Positions 21,461 to 29,330 of a stretch of DNA of 64,000 bases are shown piece by piece. This stretch comes from Halomonas gemina (GTDB lineage Bacteria; Pseudomonadota; Gammaproteobacteria; Pseudomonadales; Halomonadaceae). The stretch covers positions 186,001 to 250,000 of the forward strand of contig NZ_JAMJPK010000003.1 in assembly GCF_023554995.1 (NCBI RefSeq). Reading direction: 5' to 3'. The notes under the pieces are model-generated. The model had not been told where the DNA came from. It saw only the letters and a program-made list of their open reading frames with translations, and did not search any database. A program made the translations under genes and the position numbers. Position 1 is the first letter of the stretch, and every line of letters starts with the position of its first letter.

Positions 21461-22158
21461 GCCCGACCGGCACCGTGGCGACGCATCACCTCCACCGCAG
21501 AGGGCTTGCCCAGCCGGTAGCCCAGGCCGCGCACCGTCTCGATCACCCGGCTGCCGAGCTTGCGCCGCAGGTGATGGAGGTGCACGTTGAGCGCATTGCT
21601 TTCCACCTCCTCGTTCATGCCGTAGAGGCTATCCTTGAGCTGGCCGGCGGTCAGCACGCTGCGCGGCGCCTGGAGGAAGGCCTCCAGCAGCACCAGCTCA
21701 CGGCGCGAGAGGCTCACCGGCCGCCCCGCCACGCTGACCTCGCGGGAGACCGGATCCAGGCACAGCGGGCCATGCTCGATCAGGGCCCGGGAGCGCCCGG
21801 CGGCCCGGCGCAGCAGGGCCTGCAGGCGGGCCACCAGCTCGTCCAGGTCGAAGGGCTTCACCAGGTAGTCATCGGCACCCACGTGCAGCCCCTCGATGCG
21901 GTCGCTCACCGCATCGCGGGCGGTGAGGATCAGCACTGGGGTATCGACCCCGGCCCGGCGCCACTCCTCGAGGAGCAGCATGCCGTCGCCGTCGGGCAGG
22001 CCCCGGTCGAGGATGACCAGGTCGCTCGACACCGTTTGCATGGCCGAGCGCGCCTCGGCCATGGTGGTCACAGGGTCGACGACGAAGTCATAGACGGCGA
22101 GTCCGGCCTGGATGCCCGACGCCACCAGGGCATCATCCTCGATGAGCAGTACGTGCAT
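21457..22158 (-). CDS. OmpR-family response regulator, tsd operon
   Basis: DNA-binding regulator of 233 aa. The receiver domain has acidic residues at 8-9, phospho-acceptor Asp51 (LVILDRGLPDGDG), the Thr in LTARD and the Lys in LVKPFD. It is followed by a winged helix (about 125-222: VSLSRRELVLLEAFLQ, NVHLHHLRRKLG, ETVRGLGYRLG). The ATG at 22156-22158 has a GAGGA site; the frame upstream is open but lacks support. It heads the RR-HK-tsdB-tsdA unit, and a PmrA/QseB-like direct repeat lies 43-70 bases upstream, suggesting autoregulation. Confidence 0.9.
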   Translation of the reverse strand: MHVLLIEDDALVASGIQAGLAVYDFVVDPVTTMAEARSAMQTVSSDLVILDRGLPDGDGMLLLEEWRRAGVDTPVLILTARDAVSDRIEGLHVGADDYLVKPFDLDELVARLQALLRRAAGRSRALIEHGPLCLDPVSREVSVAGRPVSLSRRELVLLEAFLQAPRSVLTAGQLKDSLYGMNEEVESNALNVHLHHLRRKLGSRVIETVRGLGYRLGKPSAVEVMRRHGAGRA

Positions 22159-22200
22159 GACAGGGAATCCTCGTAATGTGCGACATCGTGTCACCCGACC

Positions 22201-22227
22201 ATTAAGACGGCGTTAAGCCGTCATAAG
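22201..22227 (-). promoter_or_regulatory. PmrA/QseB-like operator upstream of the two-component operon
   Basis: On the minus strand CTTATG-ACGG-CTTAAC-GCCGT-CTTAAT gives three half-sites at 10- and 11-base spacing. The two downstream ones (22201-22217) match the 6-N5-6 PmrA/QseB/BasR box. The inner part is also an inverted repeat (GACGGC-N5-GCCGTC). It probably binds the regulator encoded at 21457-22158. Confidence 0.6.
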
Positions 22228-22284
22228 GCTAGAACGATTCGTGCTCGTCTATTGGTCTCAAGCTCAGGGTCGAAAATTCAGGGT

Positions 22285-22323
22285 CGCAAAAAGCGATCCC
22301 CCGCCGGCAGGGCCGACGGGGGA
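22285..22323 (-). terminator. Rho-independent terminator of the persulfide operon
   Basis: On the minus strand a GC-rich stem (TCCCCCGTCGGC with GCCGGCGGGGGA, CCT loop) is followed by TCGCTTTTTGC. It lies 22 bases after the last yedE-type gene. Confidence 0.85.
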
Positions 22324-22344
22324 CTGGCGGGTGTCGAGACGGCT

Positions 22345-22773
22345 TCATCCCCTGGCAGGGATCGCTCGGGCCAGGAACCAACCGACCACCATGGTCACCA
22401 GCATGGCCAGCAGCGGACCGGTGAGCCCGGCGATGGAGGCGAAGGCCGGTCCTGGGCAGTAGCCGGAGAGCCCCCAGCCGATGCCGAACAGCGCCGAGCC
22501 GCCGATCAGGCGGGCGTCCAGGTCCTGACGGGTGGGCAGTTGGAAGCGCTCGCCGAACACCGGGTTGGGGCGCCTCAGCACCAGGCGGTAGCCGATGAAG
22601 TTGGTGATCACGGCGCCGCCCAGCACGAACATCAGGGTCGGGTCCCAGGCCCCGGCGACATCCAGGAAACCGAGCACCCGGGCCGGGTCGGTCATGCCGG
22701 AGACGGCCAGGCCAAGGCCGAAGATCAGCCCCGCGATATAGCCCATGATCGTCTTCAGGGTCTCGGTCTTCAT
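22345..22773 (-). CDS. YeeE/YedE family transporter component, C-terminal half (DUF6691)
   Basis: A 142 aa membrane protein with about four helices that corresponds to the second half of YeeE/YedE sulfur-compound transporters. The half-repeat motif [16 protein letters not shown] contains the conserved cysteine thought to help move thiosulfate through the pore. The ATG at 22771-22773 overlaps the partner gene's stop by four bases. Such split pairs are typical of bigR-type sulfide detoxification operons. The likely role is import or export of a sulfur compound. Confidence 0.85.
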   Translation of the reverse strand: MKTETLKTIMGYIAGLIFGLGLAVSGMTDPARVLGFLDVAGAWDPTLMFVLGGAVITNFIGYRLVLRRPNPVFGERFQLPTRQDLDARLIGGSALFGIGWGLSGYCPGPAFASIAGLTGPLLAMLVTMVVGWFLARAIPARG

Positions 22774-23252
22774 GCGCCACCTCCGATCACGTGCCGGACC
22801 ACGAAGACGGTGATGATCGCCGCCACCAGGAAGGTCAGGGTGGCCACCATCGAGCGCACCGACAACCGGGAGAGGCCGCAGACGCCGTGGCCACTGGTGC
22901 AGCCGCTGCCCAGCCCCGTGCCCAGGCCCACCAGCAGGCCGGCCACCAGCATCAGCGGCACACCCCCCGCGGGCTCGCCGATCACCTCGCCCGGGGCGCC
23001 GGCCACGTTGCCGAGGCTGAACGTCGAATCGCCGAGCCCGCTCCCGGCGAGCAGCAGCAGCACGGGGCCGCTGACCAGCCCCAACAGGAAGGCCAGGCGC
23101 CAGGCGCTGTCCCCCTCGGGCCGGGCGGTGATCAGGGTGCCGATGATCCCGCTGATGCCGGCAATGCGGCCCAGGGTGGCCATCAGCCAGGTGGCGGACA
23201 GGCCGATCAGGATACCGCCGGCCAGCCCCTGCAGGGATGAACTCCAGTCCAC
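22770..23252 (-). CDS. YeeE/YedE family transporter component, N-terminal half
   Basis: A 160 aa membrane protein with about four helices and the conserved [15 protein letters not shown] motif, the pore cysteine region of YeeE/YedE proteins. A GTG at 23250-23252 with an AAGGAG site nine bases upstream is preferred. An in-frame TTG six codons earlier overlaps the end of the SulP gene. It is coupled to the C-terminal half downstream by a four-base overlap and follows the SulP transporter. Confidence 0.85.
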   Translation of the reverse strand: MDWSSSLQGLAGGILIGLSATWLMATLGRIAGISGIIGTLITARPEGDSAWRLAFLLGLVSGPVLLLLAGSGLGDSTFSLGNVAGAPGEVIGEPAGGVPLMLVAGLLVGLGTGLGSGCTSGHGVCGLSRLSVRSMVATLTFLVAAIITVFVVRHVIGGGA

Positions 23253-23266
23253 TCTCTCGCTCTCCT

Positions 23267-25075
23267 TCAATGCATCCGCGGATGCGGTTGTGTCGTGTCG
23301 TCGATGGGGTCGGGGCGCGTGACGAGCCGCTGCATCTCGGCGCAGCGCCGCGACAGGGTCCCGTCGCTCTCGCCGCGCAGCTCGCGCCAGGCGTCGTAGG
23401 TGCTGAGGAACACGTGCCCGGTAAGCTCGTGGCAGAACTCGGTGTTGTGAAGCCGATCCATGACCGGGCCCTTGACCTCGGCCAGGTGCAGGGCGACACC
23501 GGAGTCCTTGAGCCGCGCATTGATCGCCTCCAGGCTCTCCAGCGCCGAGGCGTCGATGACGTTGACCGCCTGACAGGCCAGCACGATGTGTGCCAGGCCC
23601 GGCTGGCGGGCGGCCAGCTCCATCACGGTGTCTTCCAGGTAGCGGGCATTGGCGAAGTAGAGGCTCTCGTCGACCCGCAGGATCGCCAGGCGCTCGTCGG
23701 TCTCCACGTCGTGGCGCTGCACGTTGCGGAAATGCTCACTACCCGGAACACGGCCTACCACGGCGCTGTGGGGGCGGCTGGTGCGGTAGAGGTGCAGGGC
23801 CAGCGACAGCCCGACGCCCACCATGATGCCGCTCTCGACCCCACTGCCCAGGGTCACCAGGATAGTCGCCAGCATGGCCGCGAAGTCGCTGCGAGAATAG
23901 TCCCAGGTGCGCTTGATGGCCGGGAAGTCGACCAGCGAGAGCACCGCCACGATGATCGTCGCCGCCAGGGTGGCGATGGGCAGGTAGGCGATCAGCGGGG
24001 TGAGCAGCAGCGCTGCCACGGCGATACCCACCGCGGTGAAGGCCCCCGCCGCCGGGGTCTCGGCGCCGGCGTCGAAGTTCACCACCGAGCGGGCGAAGCC
24101 GCCGGTCACCGGCATGCCGCCGGTGAACGACGCGGCGATGTTGGAGGCCCCTAGGCCGACCAGTTCCTGGTCGGGGTCGATGCGCTGGCGCCGCTTGGCG
24201 GCCAGGGTCTGGCCCACCGAGACCGACTCCACGAAGCCGACGATGCTGATCAACAGCGCCGCCACGAAGAGATGGCTCCACAGGCCGCTGTCGAAGCCGG
24301 GCAGGGTCAGCGGCGGCAGGCCTGCCGGCACGCTACCGACCACGGCCACGCCGCGCTCATCGAGGCCCAGCCCCCAACTGGCAAGCGTCGTCACCGCCAC
24401 AGCGAGAATCGGCGCCGCCTTGGTCAGCATGCCTGCAGGCCTCGCCGGCACGCCCACCCGGCGCAGCCCCGAGTTGAGCCAGCGCCGGGCAACGTAGAGA
24501 AAGGCCAGCACGGACAGGCCGATCGTTAGGGTGGGACCGTTCACGCCGCCCAGGTTGGCCGTCAGACCGATCAGCAGTTCCAGCAAGTTGTGGCCGCTGG
24601 CGTCAATGCCCAGCACATGCTTGAGCTGGCTGGCCGCGATGATCAACCCGGAGGCGGTGATGAACCCGGAGATCACCGGATGGCTGAGGAAGTTGGCCAA
24701 AAAGCCCAACCGCGCCACCCCCATCAGGGTGAGGATCAGCCCCGACATCAGCGCCAGCACCAGGGCCGCGCCGAGGTACTCCGGGCTACCCGGGGGGGCG
24801 ATCTGCCCCACCGCTGCCGCGGTCATCAGCGACACCACCGCCACCGGCCCCACCGCCAGGGTGCGGCTGGTGCCGAACAGCGCGTAGACCACCAGCGGCA
24901 CGATGCTCGCGTAGAGCCCCACCTCCGGGGGCAGCCCGGCCAGCATGGCGTAGGCCAGCGACTGCGGGATCAGCATGATGGTGACGATCACCGCCGCCAG
25001 CAGGTCGCTGCCCAGGGTGGCGCGATCGTAGCCGGGCAGCCACTGCAGGATCGGCAGGTAGCGCTTGGGGTTCAT
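23267..25075 (-). CDS. SulP-family anion transporter with STAS domain
   Basis: A 602 aa inner-membrane carrier with the SulP signature near the N-terminus ([25 protein letters not shown]), about 12 hydrophobic segments to residue 425 or so, and a cytoplasmic STAS domain (about 440-560, with [20 protein letters not shown]). Family members move sulfate, bicarbonate or dicarboxylates. In this setting, after a persulfide dioxygenase and before YeeE/YedE proteins, sulfate or sulfite efflux is a reasonable inference. It begins three bases after the DUF442 gene. Confidence 0.88.
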   Translation of the reverse strand: MNPKRYLPILQWLPGYDRATLGSDLLAAVIVTIMLIPQSLAYAMLAGLPPEVGLYASIVPLVVYALFGTSRTLAVGPVAVVSLMTAAAVGQIAPPGSPEYLGAALVLALMSGLILTLMGVARLGFLANFLSHPVISGFITASGLIIAASQLKHVLGIDASGHNLLELLIGLTANLGGVNGPTLTIGLSVLAFLYVARRWLNSGLRRVGVPARPAGMLTKAAPILAVAVTTLASWGLGLDERGVAVVGSVPAGLPPLTLPGFDSGLWSHLFVAALLISIVGFVESVSVGQTLAAKRRQRIDPDQELVGLGASNIAASFTGGMPVTGGFARSVVNFDAGAETPAAGAFTAVGIAVAALLLTPLIAYLPIATLAATIIVAVLSLVDFPAIKRTWDYSRSDFAAMLATILVTLGSGVESGIMVGVGLSLALHLYRTSRPHSAVVGRVPGSEHFRNVQRHDVETDERLAILRVDESLYFANARYLEDTVMELAARQPGLAHIVLACQAVNVIDASALESLEAINARLKDSGVALHLAEVKGPVMDRLHNTEFCHELTGHVFLSTYDAWRELRGESDGTLSRRCAEMQRLVTRPDPIDDTTQPHPRMH

Positions 25076-25078
25076 CGT

Positions 25079-25513
25079 TCAGCGCTGCCCCGCGGCGGCT
25101 TCCAGCAGCGGGCGACGCTCCTCCAGGTCATGCCCGGCGGCGCGGGCCGCGGCCAGCAGCGCCGGGATATCGCAGCTCTCGCCCTGGCTGCGGGCATGGG
25201 CCCAGAGATGCACGGCCCGCTTGCCGGTCCTGCAGAAGGCAAGGATGGGCGCGGGCAGCGCCTCGAGGGCCTGGCCGAAGGCCGCGATGTCGGCCTCGCC
25301 ATACTCGCCCGGAGTGACCGGGATACAGCGCCACTCCAGGCCCAGCTCGGCGGCCCGAGCACTCAGGTCGCGGTCGTCGGGGTGGTCCTCGGCCTCGCCG
25401 GGGCGACGATTGCAGATCACCGCGCGAAAACCGCGGCGCGCCACCTCGTCCAAATCCTGCGGTTTGATGGCCTCGCAGATGGCGAAGCCGGGTTCCAGTT
25501 CATGGATCTGCAT
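25079..25513 (-). CDS. DUF442 / beta-lactamase-hydrolase-like phosphatase-fold protein
   Basis: A 144 aa cytoplasmic protein of the TIGR01244 family with a tyrosine-phosphatase-like loop CRTGKRA (Cys94 to Arg99, CX4R here) and the conserved start AICEAIKPQDLDEVARRGFRAVICNRRPGEA. In Blh proteins of bigR operons this domain is fused to the persulfide dioxygenase. Here the two are separate neighbours with a 33-base gap. It probably handles sulfane sulfur on its cysteine rather than phosphate, but this is inferred. Confidence 0.8.
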   Translation of the reverse strand: MQIHELEPGFAICEAIKPQDLDEVARRGFRAVICNRRPGEAEDHPDDRDLSARAAELGLEWRCIPVTPGEYGEADIAAFGQALEALPAPILAFCRTGKRAVHLWAHARSQGESCDIPALLAAARAAGHDLEERRPLLEAAAGQR

Positions 25514-25546
25514 CAGGGGAGTACTCCTCTTTGAGTCGACGTTGGC

Positions 25547-26431
25547 TCAGAACTTGTTGATGGGCACCTTGAGGTAGACCTGGCCGTTGTCCTCGGCCGG
25601 CGGCATGTGGCCGGCGCGCATGTTGACCTGCACCGAGGGCAGGATCAGCCGGGGCATGTCCAGGGTGGCATCGCGCTCGGTGCGCATCTTCACGAACTCC
25701 TCCTCGCTGACCCCTTCGTGGACGTGCACGTTGTGGGCGCGCTGCTCCGCCACGCTGGTCTCGTGCTGGTACTCCTCGCGATCGGGCGCCTTGTAGTCAT
25801 GGCACAGGAAGAGGCGCGTCTCGGCCGGCAGCGCCAGCACCTTCTGGATGGAGCGGTAAAGGGTGCGTGCATCACCGCCCGGGAAGTCGCAGCGAGCGGT
25901 GCCATAGTCGGGCATGAACAGGGTGTCGCCGACGAAGGCGGCATCGCCGACCACGTAGGTCAGGCAGGCCGGGGTGTGCCCCGGGGTATGCAGCACATGC
26001 CCTTCCAGGTTGCCGATGGTGAAGGTGTCGCCCTCCTCGAAGAGGCGGTCGAACTGACTACCGTCCCGGGCGAACTCGGTCCCGGCGTTGAAGGCCTTGC
26101 CGAAGACATCCTGCACCACGGTGATATTGGCGCCGATGCCGGTCTTGCCGCCCAGCTTCTCGTGCAGATAGGGGGCGGCGGAGAGATGGTCGGCGTGGAC
26201 GTGGGTCTCGAGGATCCACTCCACCTCGAGGCCGTTGTCGCGCACGAAGGCGATGATCTCGTCGGCGGAGCGCACATCGGTACGCCCGGCGGCGTAATCG
26301 AAGTCGAGAACCGAGTCGAGGATCGCACACGCCTTGCTGTCGGGATCCCGCACTACATAGCTGAAGGTGTTGGTGGGCTCGTCGAAGAAGTGGGTCACGC
26401 TTGGCCGGGCCACGGTGGGCTGCTGGGACAT
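25547..26431 (-). CDS. Persulfide dioxygenase (ETHE1-like MBL fold), copy 1
   Basis: Oxidises glutathione persulfide to sulfite with O2. The 294 aa metallo-beta-lactamase-fold protein has the metal motif THVHADH (76-82), the later HTPGHTPACLTYVVGD and FLCHDYK histidines, and the family segments FVGDTLFMPDYGTARCDFPGGDA and MPRLILPSVQVNMRAG. The ATG at 26429-26431 follows a GGAGG site; an ATG nine codons earlier is in frame but weaker. It heads the run dioxygenase-DUF442-SulP-YeeE/YedE, which is bigR-operon-like but has no bigR gene in the window. Confidence 0.9.
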   Translation of the reverse strand: MSQQPTVARPSVTHFFDEPTNTFSYVVRDPDSKACAILDSVLDFDYAAGRTDVRSADEIIAFVRDNGLEVEWILETHVHADHLSAAPYLHEKLGGKTGIGANITVVQDVFGKAFNAGTEFARDGSQFDRLFEEGDTFTIGNLEGHVLHTPGHTPACLTYVVGDAAFVGDTLFMPDYGTARCDFPGGDARTLYRSIQKVLALPAETRLFLCHDYKAPDREEYQHETSVAEQRAHNVHVHEGVSEEEFVKMRTERDATLDMPRLILPSVQVNMRAGHMPPAEDNGQVYLKVPINKF

Positions 26432-26590
26432 GGGGAAAAGACCTCCATCAGGTGTCATTGGCCAGGTAATGAGGTCATCTTAGCGCAATACACGTTCTAA
26501 CAATAGATTATTTAGCTATAAAAGCCCGAAGATGGATGACCCTCGCCAGCCAGGGGCCCGTCGCCGCGGCAACGAGCCTCCTGCCGGCCG

Positions 26591-27502
26591 TCACTCCCAG
26601 GCGGCGCCCTCCAGGGCGTCCAGCGGGATCTTCAGATAGCGCTTGCCATTGGCCTCGGGCGCCGGCAGCCGGCCACCGCGAGTATTGATCTGCAAGGAGT
26701 GCAGAATCAGCTTGGGCATCGGCAGCTCGCTGTCGCGCGCTTCGCGCATGGCCGCATAGTCATCCTCGGTGACCCCGCCGGCGAGATGCTTGTTGGTCTC
26801 GCGCTGTTCGCACACCGTGCTCTCCCACTCCGGCTCGCGGCCGTCGGGCATGTAGTCGTGGCCGGTGAACAGGCGAGTCTCGTCGGGCAGCGCCAGGATC
26901 GCCTGGATGGACTGCCAGAGCTGATGGGCGTCGCCTCCCGGGAAGTCGGCCCGGGCGGTGCCGAAGTCCGGCTGGAAGATGGTGTCGTGGATGAAGGCGG
27001 CATCACCGATCACATAGGTGATGGACGCCAGGGTATGCCCCGGCGAGAACATCACCCTCGCTTCCAGCTCGCCGATGCGGAAGGTATCGCCCTCGGCGAA
27101 CAACCGATCCCACTGGGAACCGTCAGCGGAGAAGTCGGGCCAGTGGTAGAGCTCCTTCCAGAGTTTCTGGACGTCCACCACCTTTTCACCGATGGCGGTG
27201 GGGGCGCCGGTCCTCTCGCTCAGGTATTGCGCCGCCGAGAAGTGGTCGGCGTGGGGGTGCGTATCAAGCACCCACTCCACCTCGAGTTTATGCTCCTTCA
27301 CATAGGCGAGCAGTTCGTCGGCATGGTGGGTCTCAGTGGCCCCGGACTTCTCGTCGAAGTCGTAGACCGGATCGATGATCGCGCACTTGCCGGTGGTCGG
27401 GTCGCTGACCACGTACTGCACCGAAAAGGTGCGCGGGTCGAAGAAACCGGCCACGTCGGGAGTGCCGGCACCGCTATTAGGAGAGAGGGCGAAGGTCTGC
27501 AT
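26591..27502 (-). CDS. Persulfide dioxygenase (ETHE1-like MBL fold), copy 2
   Basis: A 303 aa paralogue of the previous gene with metal motif THPHADHF (81-88) and later FSPGHTLASITYVIGD and FTGHDYMPDG. The C-terminus (LPMPKLILHSLQINTRGG) differs from copy 1 (LDMPRLILPSVQVNMRAG). It belongs to the same dioxygenase group but is clearly diverged, so it is not a recent duplicate. It has a near-perfect AGGAGGT ribosome site and its own AT-rich palindromic promoter region (27541-27590). Copy 1 lies 159 bases downstream on the same strand. Confidence 0.87.
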   Translation of the reverse strand: MQTFALSPNSGAGTPDVAGFFDPRTFSVQYVVSDPTTGKCAIIDPVYDFDEKSGATETHHADELLAYVKEHKLEVEWVLDTHPHADHFSAAQYLSERTGAPTAIGEKVVDVQKLWKELYHWPDFSADGSQWDRLFAEGDTFRIGELEARVMFSPGHTLASITYVIGDAAFIHDTIFQPDFGTARADFPGGDAHQLWQSIQAILALPDETRLFTGHDYMPDGREPEWESTVCEQRETNKHLAGGVTEDDYAAMREARDSELPMPKLILHSLQINTRGGRLPAPEANGKRYLKIPLDALEGAAWE

Positions 27503-27565
27503 GGATTACCTCCTGCTGGTGCCCGGCCTTGACCGGGTAGCAATTTAAGAATTAGGAATAACCTT

Positions 27566-27586
27566 AGCATATTATGCTCTATATGC
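27566..27586 (-). promoter_or_regulatory. Overlapping AT-rich palindromes upstream of persulfide dioxygenase 2
   Basis: AGCATA-T-TATGCT (27566-27578) overlaps GCATAT-N8-ATATGC (27567-27586) about 65-85 bases before the ATG. This is an island of AT in a GC-rich genome and a plausible site for an ArsR-type sulfide sensor such as BigR/SqrR, though no such regulator is encoded here. Confidence 0.45.
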
Positions 27587-27654
27587 CGATTGAGGCCGTC
27601 CATGGTTGCGATAGTTAAAGACTGCCCTGGCCCGGCCTGGCTCGACCTCAATGC

Positions 27655-27688
27655 AAGGCGCCCGCGACTCGGGAGTCGCGGGCGCCTT
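27655..27688 (-). terminator. Terminator after the rhodanese-DsrE-DUF2892 unit
   Basis: Perfect 15-bp inverted repeat (AAGGCGCCCGCGACT and complement) with a four-base loop, 31 bases past the DUF2892 stop. The minus-strand tail is not T-rich. Confidence 0.75.
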
Positions 27689-27718
27689 ATGGAACACGAA
27701 TGCGCTGGGCCGGATCGC

Positions 27719-27919
27719 CTACTGGTTCGGCCGGCGGGTATTAATGCCCAGCAGTTTCCAGGCCGGACAGAAGTTGAACAGGCCGGTGGCCAGCGGCACC
27801 ACGCCAATCCAGCCCCAGACGCCGATGGTGCCGGTCAGGGCCAGCAGGATCAGCAGGATCAGCACGGCACCGACGACGATACGGGCTATCTTGTCGATAC
27901 CGCCCACGTTGCTCTTCAT
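27719..27919 (-). CDS. DUF2892 small membrane protein
   Basis: A 66 aa protein with two hydrophobic helices (IARIVVGAVLILLILLALTG and WIGVVPLATGLFNFCPAW) and the family ending FCPAWKLLGI. This domain is also found as the membrane anchor of YgaP-type rhodaneses and commonly sits in sulfide/thiosulfate loci. It is the last gene after the exported rhodanese and DsrE-like genes and probably associates with them at the membrane. Function beyond that is not known. Confidence 0.88.
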   Translation of the reverse strand: MKSNVGGIDKIARIVVGAVLILLILLALTGTIGVWGWIGVVPLATGLFNFCPAWKLLGINTRRPNQ

Positions 27920-27948
27920 GACGGACTCCTTCGGTTGGCTTCGGACGC

Positions 27949-28422
27949 TCAGAAGCTGTAAACGGGAATGGACGGGTCGCGCATCATCTCGGCCATCGGC
28001 CCGGGAGCGGCCACCCCGACGCCCTCGCGCAGGTTGTCCTCGCCCAGGTCGCTGTTGGGCAGGTAGATGGCACAGACATCCACCTGCGCCCCGTTGCCCA
28101 TCAGCATCTGCAGGATGCCTTCCGGCTTGACCTGGCCGGCCGGGTTGCTCGGCGGCGTTTTGATCGCCTCGGCACTTTCGTAACCGTCGACGGCCAGGTC
28201 ACCGGCGGCGTCACAGAGCAGGATATGCAGGTCGGTGCCCTGCTGCTGCATGGCGTTGGAGAGGATCATCGCCATGCCCTGGGTCTGCAGCGAGTCGCTG
28301 GTGAGGATCACCAGCGCCTTGTCGCCGCTTTCCTCGCCACCGTGATTGTCGGCCAGGGCGGCAACGGAGAGGCCGATGGTGGCTGCGGCGGCGGCCAGGG
28401 TCAGTGTCTTCGTGATGGTCAT
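27949..28422 (-). CDS. Exported DsrE-family protein
   Basis: A 157 aa protein with an N-terminal signal peptide (MTITKTLTLAAAAATIGLSV, cleavage near ALADN) followed by a DsrE-like alpha/beta domain. It shows VILTSDSLQTQGMAMILSNAMQQQG, then LHILLCDAAGDLA, and a conserved cysteine in QVDVCAIYLPNSDLGEDNL. DsrE proteins carry sulfane sulfur on cysteine, usually in the cytoplasm; the signal peptide puts this one in the periplasm. The ATG at 28420-28422 has a GAGGTGA site. It lies between an exported rhodanese and DUF2892. Confidence 0.8.
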   Translation of the reverse strand: MTITKTLTLAAAAATIGLSVAALADNHGGEESGDKALVILTSDSLQTQGMAMILSNAMQQQGTDLHILLCDAAGDLAVDGYESAEAIKTPPSNPAGQVKPEGILQMLMGNGAQVDVCAIYLPNSDLGEDNLREGVGVAAPGPMAEMMRDPSIPVYSF

Positions 28423-28492
28423 GCGCTCACCTCGTTGGTTCGTTCGTGATGGTGGGCCTTCGCCCCGCGGGCGGCAGGCCGTCGGTTGACGC

Positions 28493-29077
28493 TCACTCGG
28501 CCGGGCGCCAGGCGATGTCGGGGTCGATCTCGTAGCTCCAGGGCAGCCCGGAGTTGCGCCAGCCGTTGACCGCACGCACGCCCTTGGAGTCGCCCTCCTC
28601 GAGCTTGCTGCCCTCGAAGCCATCGGTCATGGAGTAGACTTCGCTGAAGCCCATTTCGGTGATGATGTCGGCCCCCGGTGCGCTGCGAGTGGCGCCGGAG
28701 CGGCACATGACGATGATCGGGTCGTCCTCGGCCACCTCCAGGGCCTCAAGCTCGGCGCGCACCTGGGCCCCGAAGTCGGCATTCCTGACCATCGGCCAGG
28801 TCTTCGCTTCCTCGTCGAAGTTCTCGCGATCGGCCAGCACCCAGGGCACGTGGATATCGGTGGGCTCGGCGAAGCCGGTGAACTTGATCTCGATGGGGTC
28901 ACGCACGTCGATCAGCACGGCCCGCTCGTTGTCCTGCATCAGCTCATAGGCCTCGCTCGCCGTGACGTAGAGCCCCAGCTGTGTCTCGCGGTAGGCGGCG
29001 ACGTCTTCCTCGGCCAGTACCGGGCCGGCAGCCAGTGTCACCAGCAGCGAACCAGCCAGATGCTGCATCGTTTTCAT
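28493..29077 (-). CDS. Exported rhodanese-like sulfurtransferase
   Basis: A 194 aa protein with a signal peptide (to about residue 22, PVLAEED) and one rhodanese domain: VLIDVRDPIEIKFTGFA, then the active-site loop CRSGATR (Cys125) and GFSEVYSMTDGFEGSK. It would accept sulfane sulfur (thiosulfate or polysulfide) in the periplasm and pass it on, possibly to the DsrE-like protein encoded 70 bases downstream. It has an AGAGGG ribosome site. An FNR/DNR-like site lies about 90 bases upstream of the start. Confidence 0.88.
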   Translation of the reverse strand: MKTMQHLAGSLLVTLAAGPVLAEEDVAAYRETQLGLYVTASEAYELMQDNERAVLIDVRDPIEIKFTGFAEPTDIHVPWVLADRENFDEEAKTWPMVRNADFGAQVRAELEALEVAEDDPIIVMCRSGATRSAPGADIITEMGFSEVYSMTDGFEGSKLEEGDSKGVRAVNGWRNSGLPWSYEIDPDIAWRPAE

Positions 29078-29166
29078 AACGAAACCCTCTAAGGAAATAA
29101 CTTTAATCGCCTCCTTGAAAGCCTAGTGCATTGCCGCATCTTCCGCCTGAGGCAAGTGGACGCACC

Positions 29167-29180
29167 TTGATGCAGGTCAA
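29167..29180 (-). promoter_or_regulatory. FNR/DNR-like box upstream of the rhodanese operon
   Basis: On the minus strand TTGAC-CTGC-ATCAA, one base from the FNR/ANR consensus TTGAT-N4-ATCAA and matching many DNR/NNR sites. It lies 90-103 bases before the rhodanese ATG, a workable activator position. The rest of 29078-29330 holds no gene that I can see. Confidence 0.5.
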
Positions 29181-29330
29181 TCCGTCGAGTGCAACGCGTT
29201 CCCCGGGACAACTTGTAACTGGGCGAGGGAGAACGGCCACCGGGAGATCACAGTCCGCCTCGAGGCAGCCATGCAGGCACACTAGGCGGGATGGCAAGCC
29301 GTTTAGCGCTGGGTCGCGGGGGCGGCCTGC

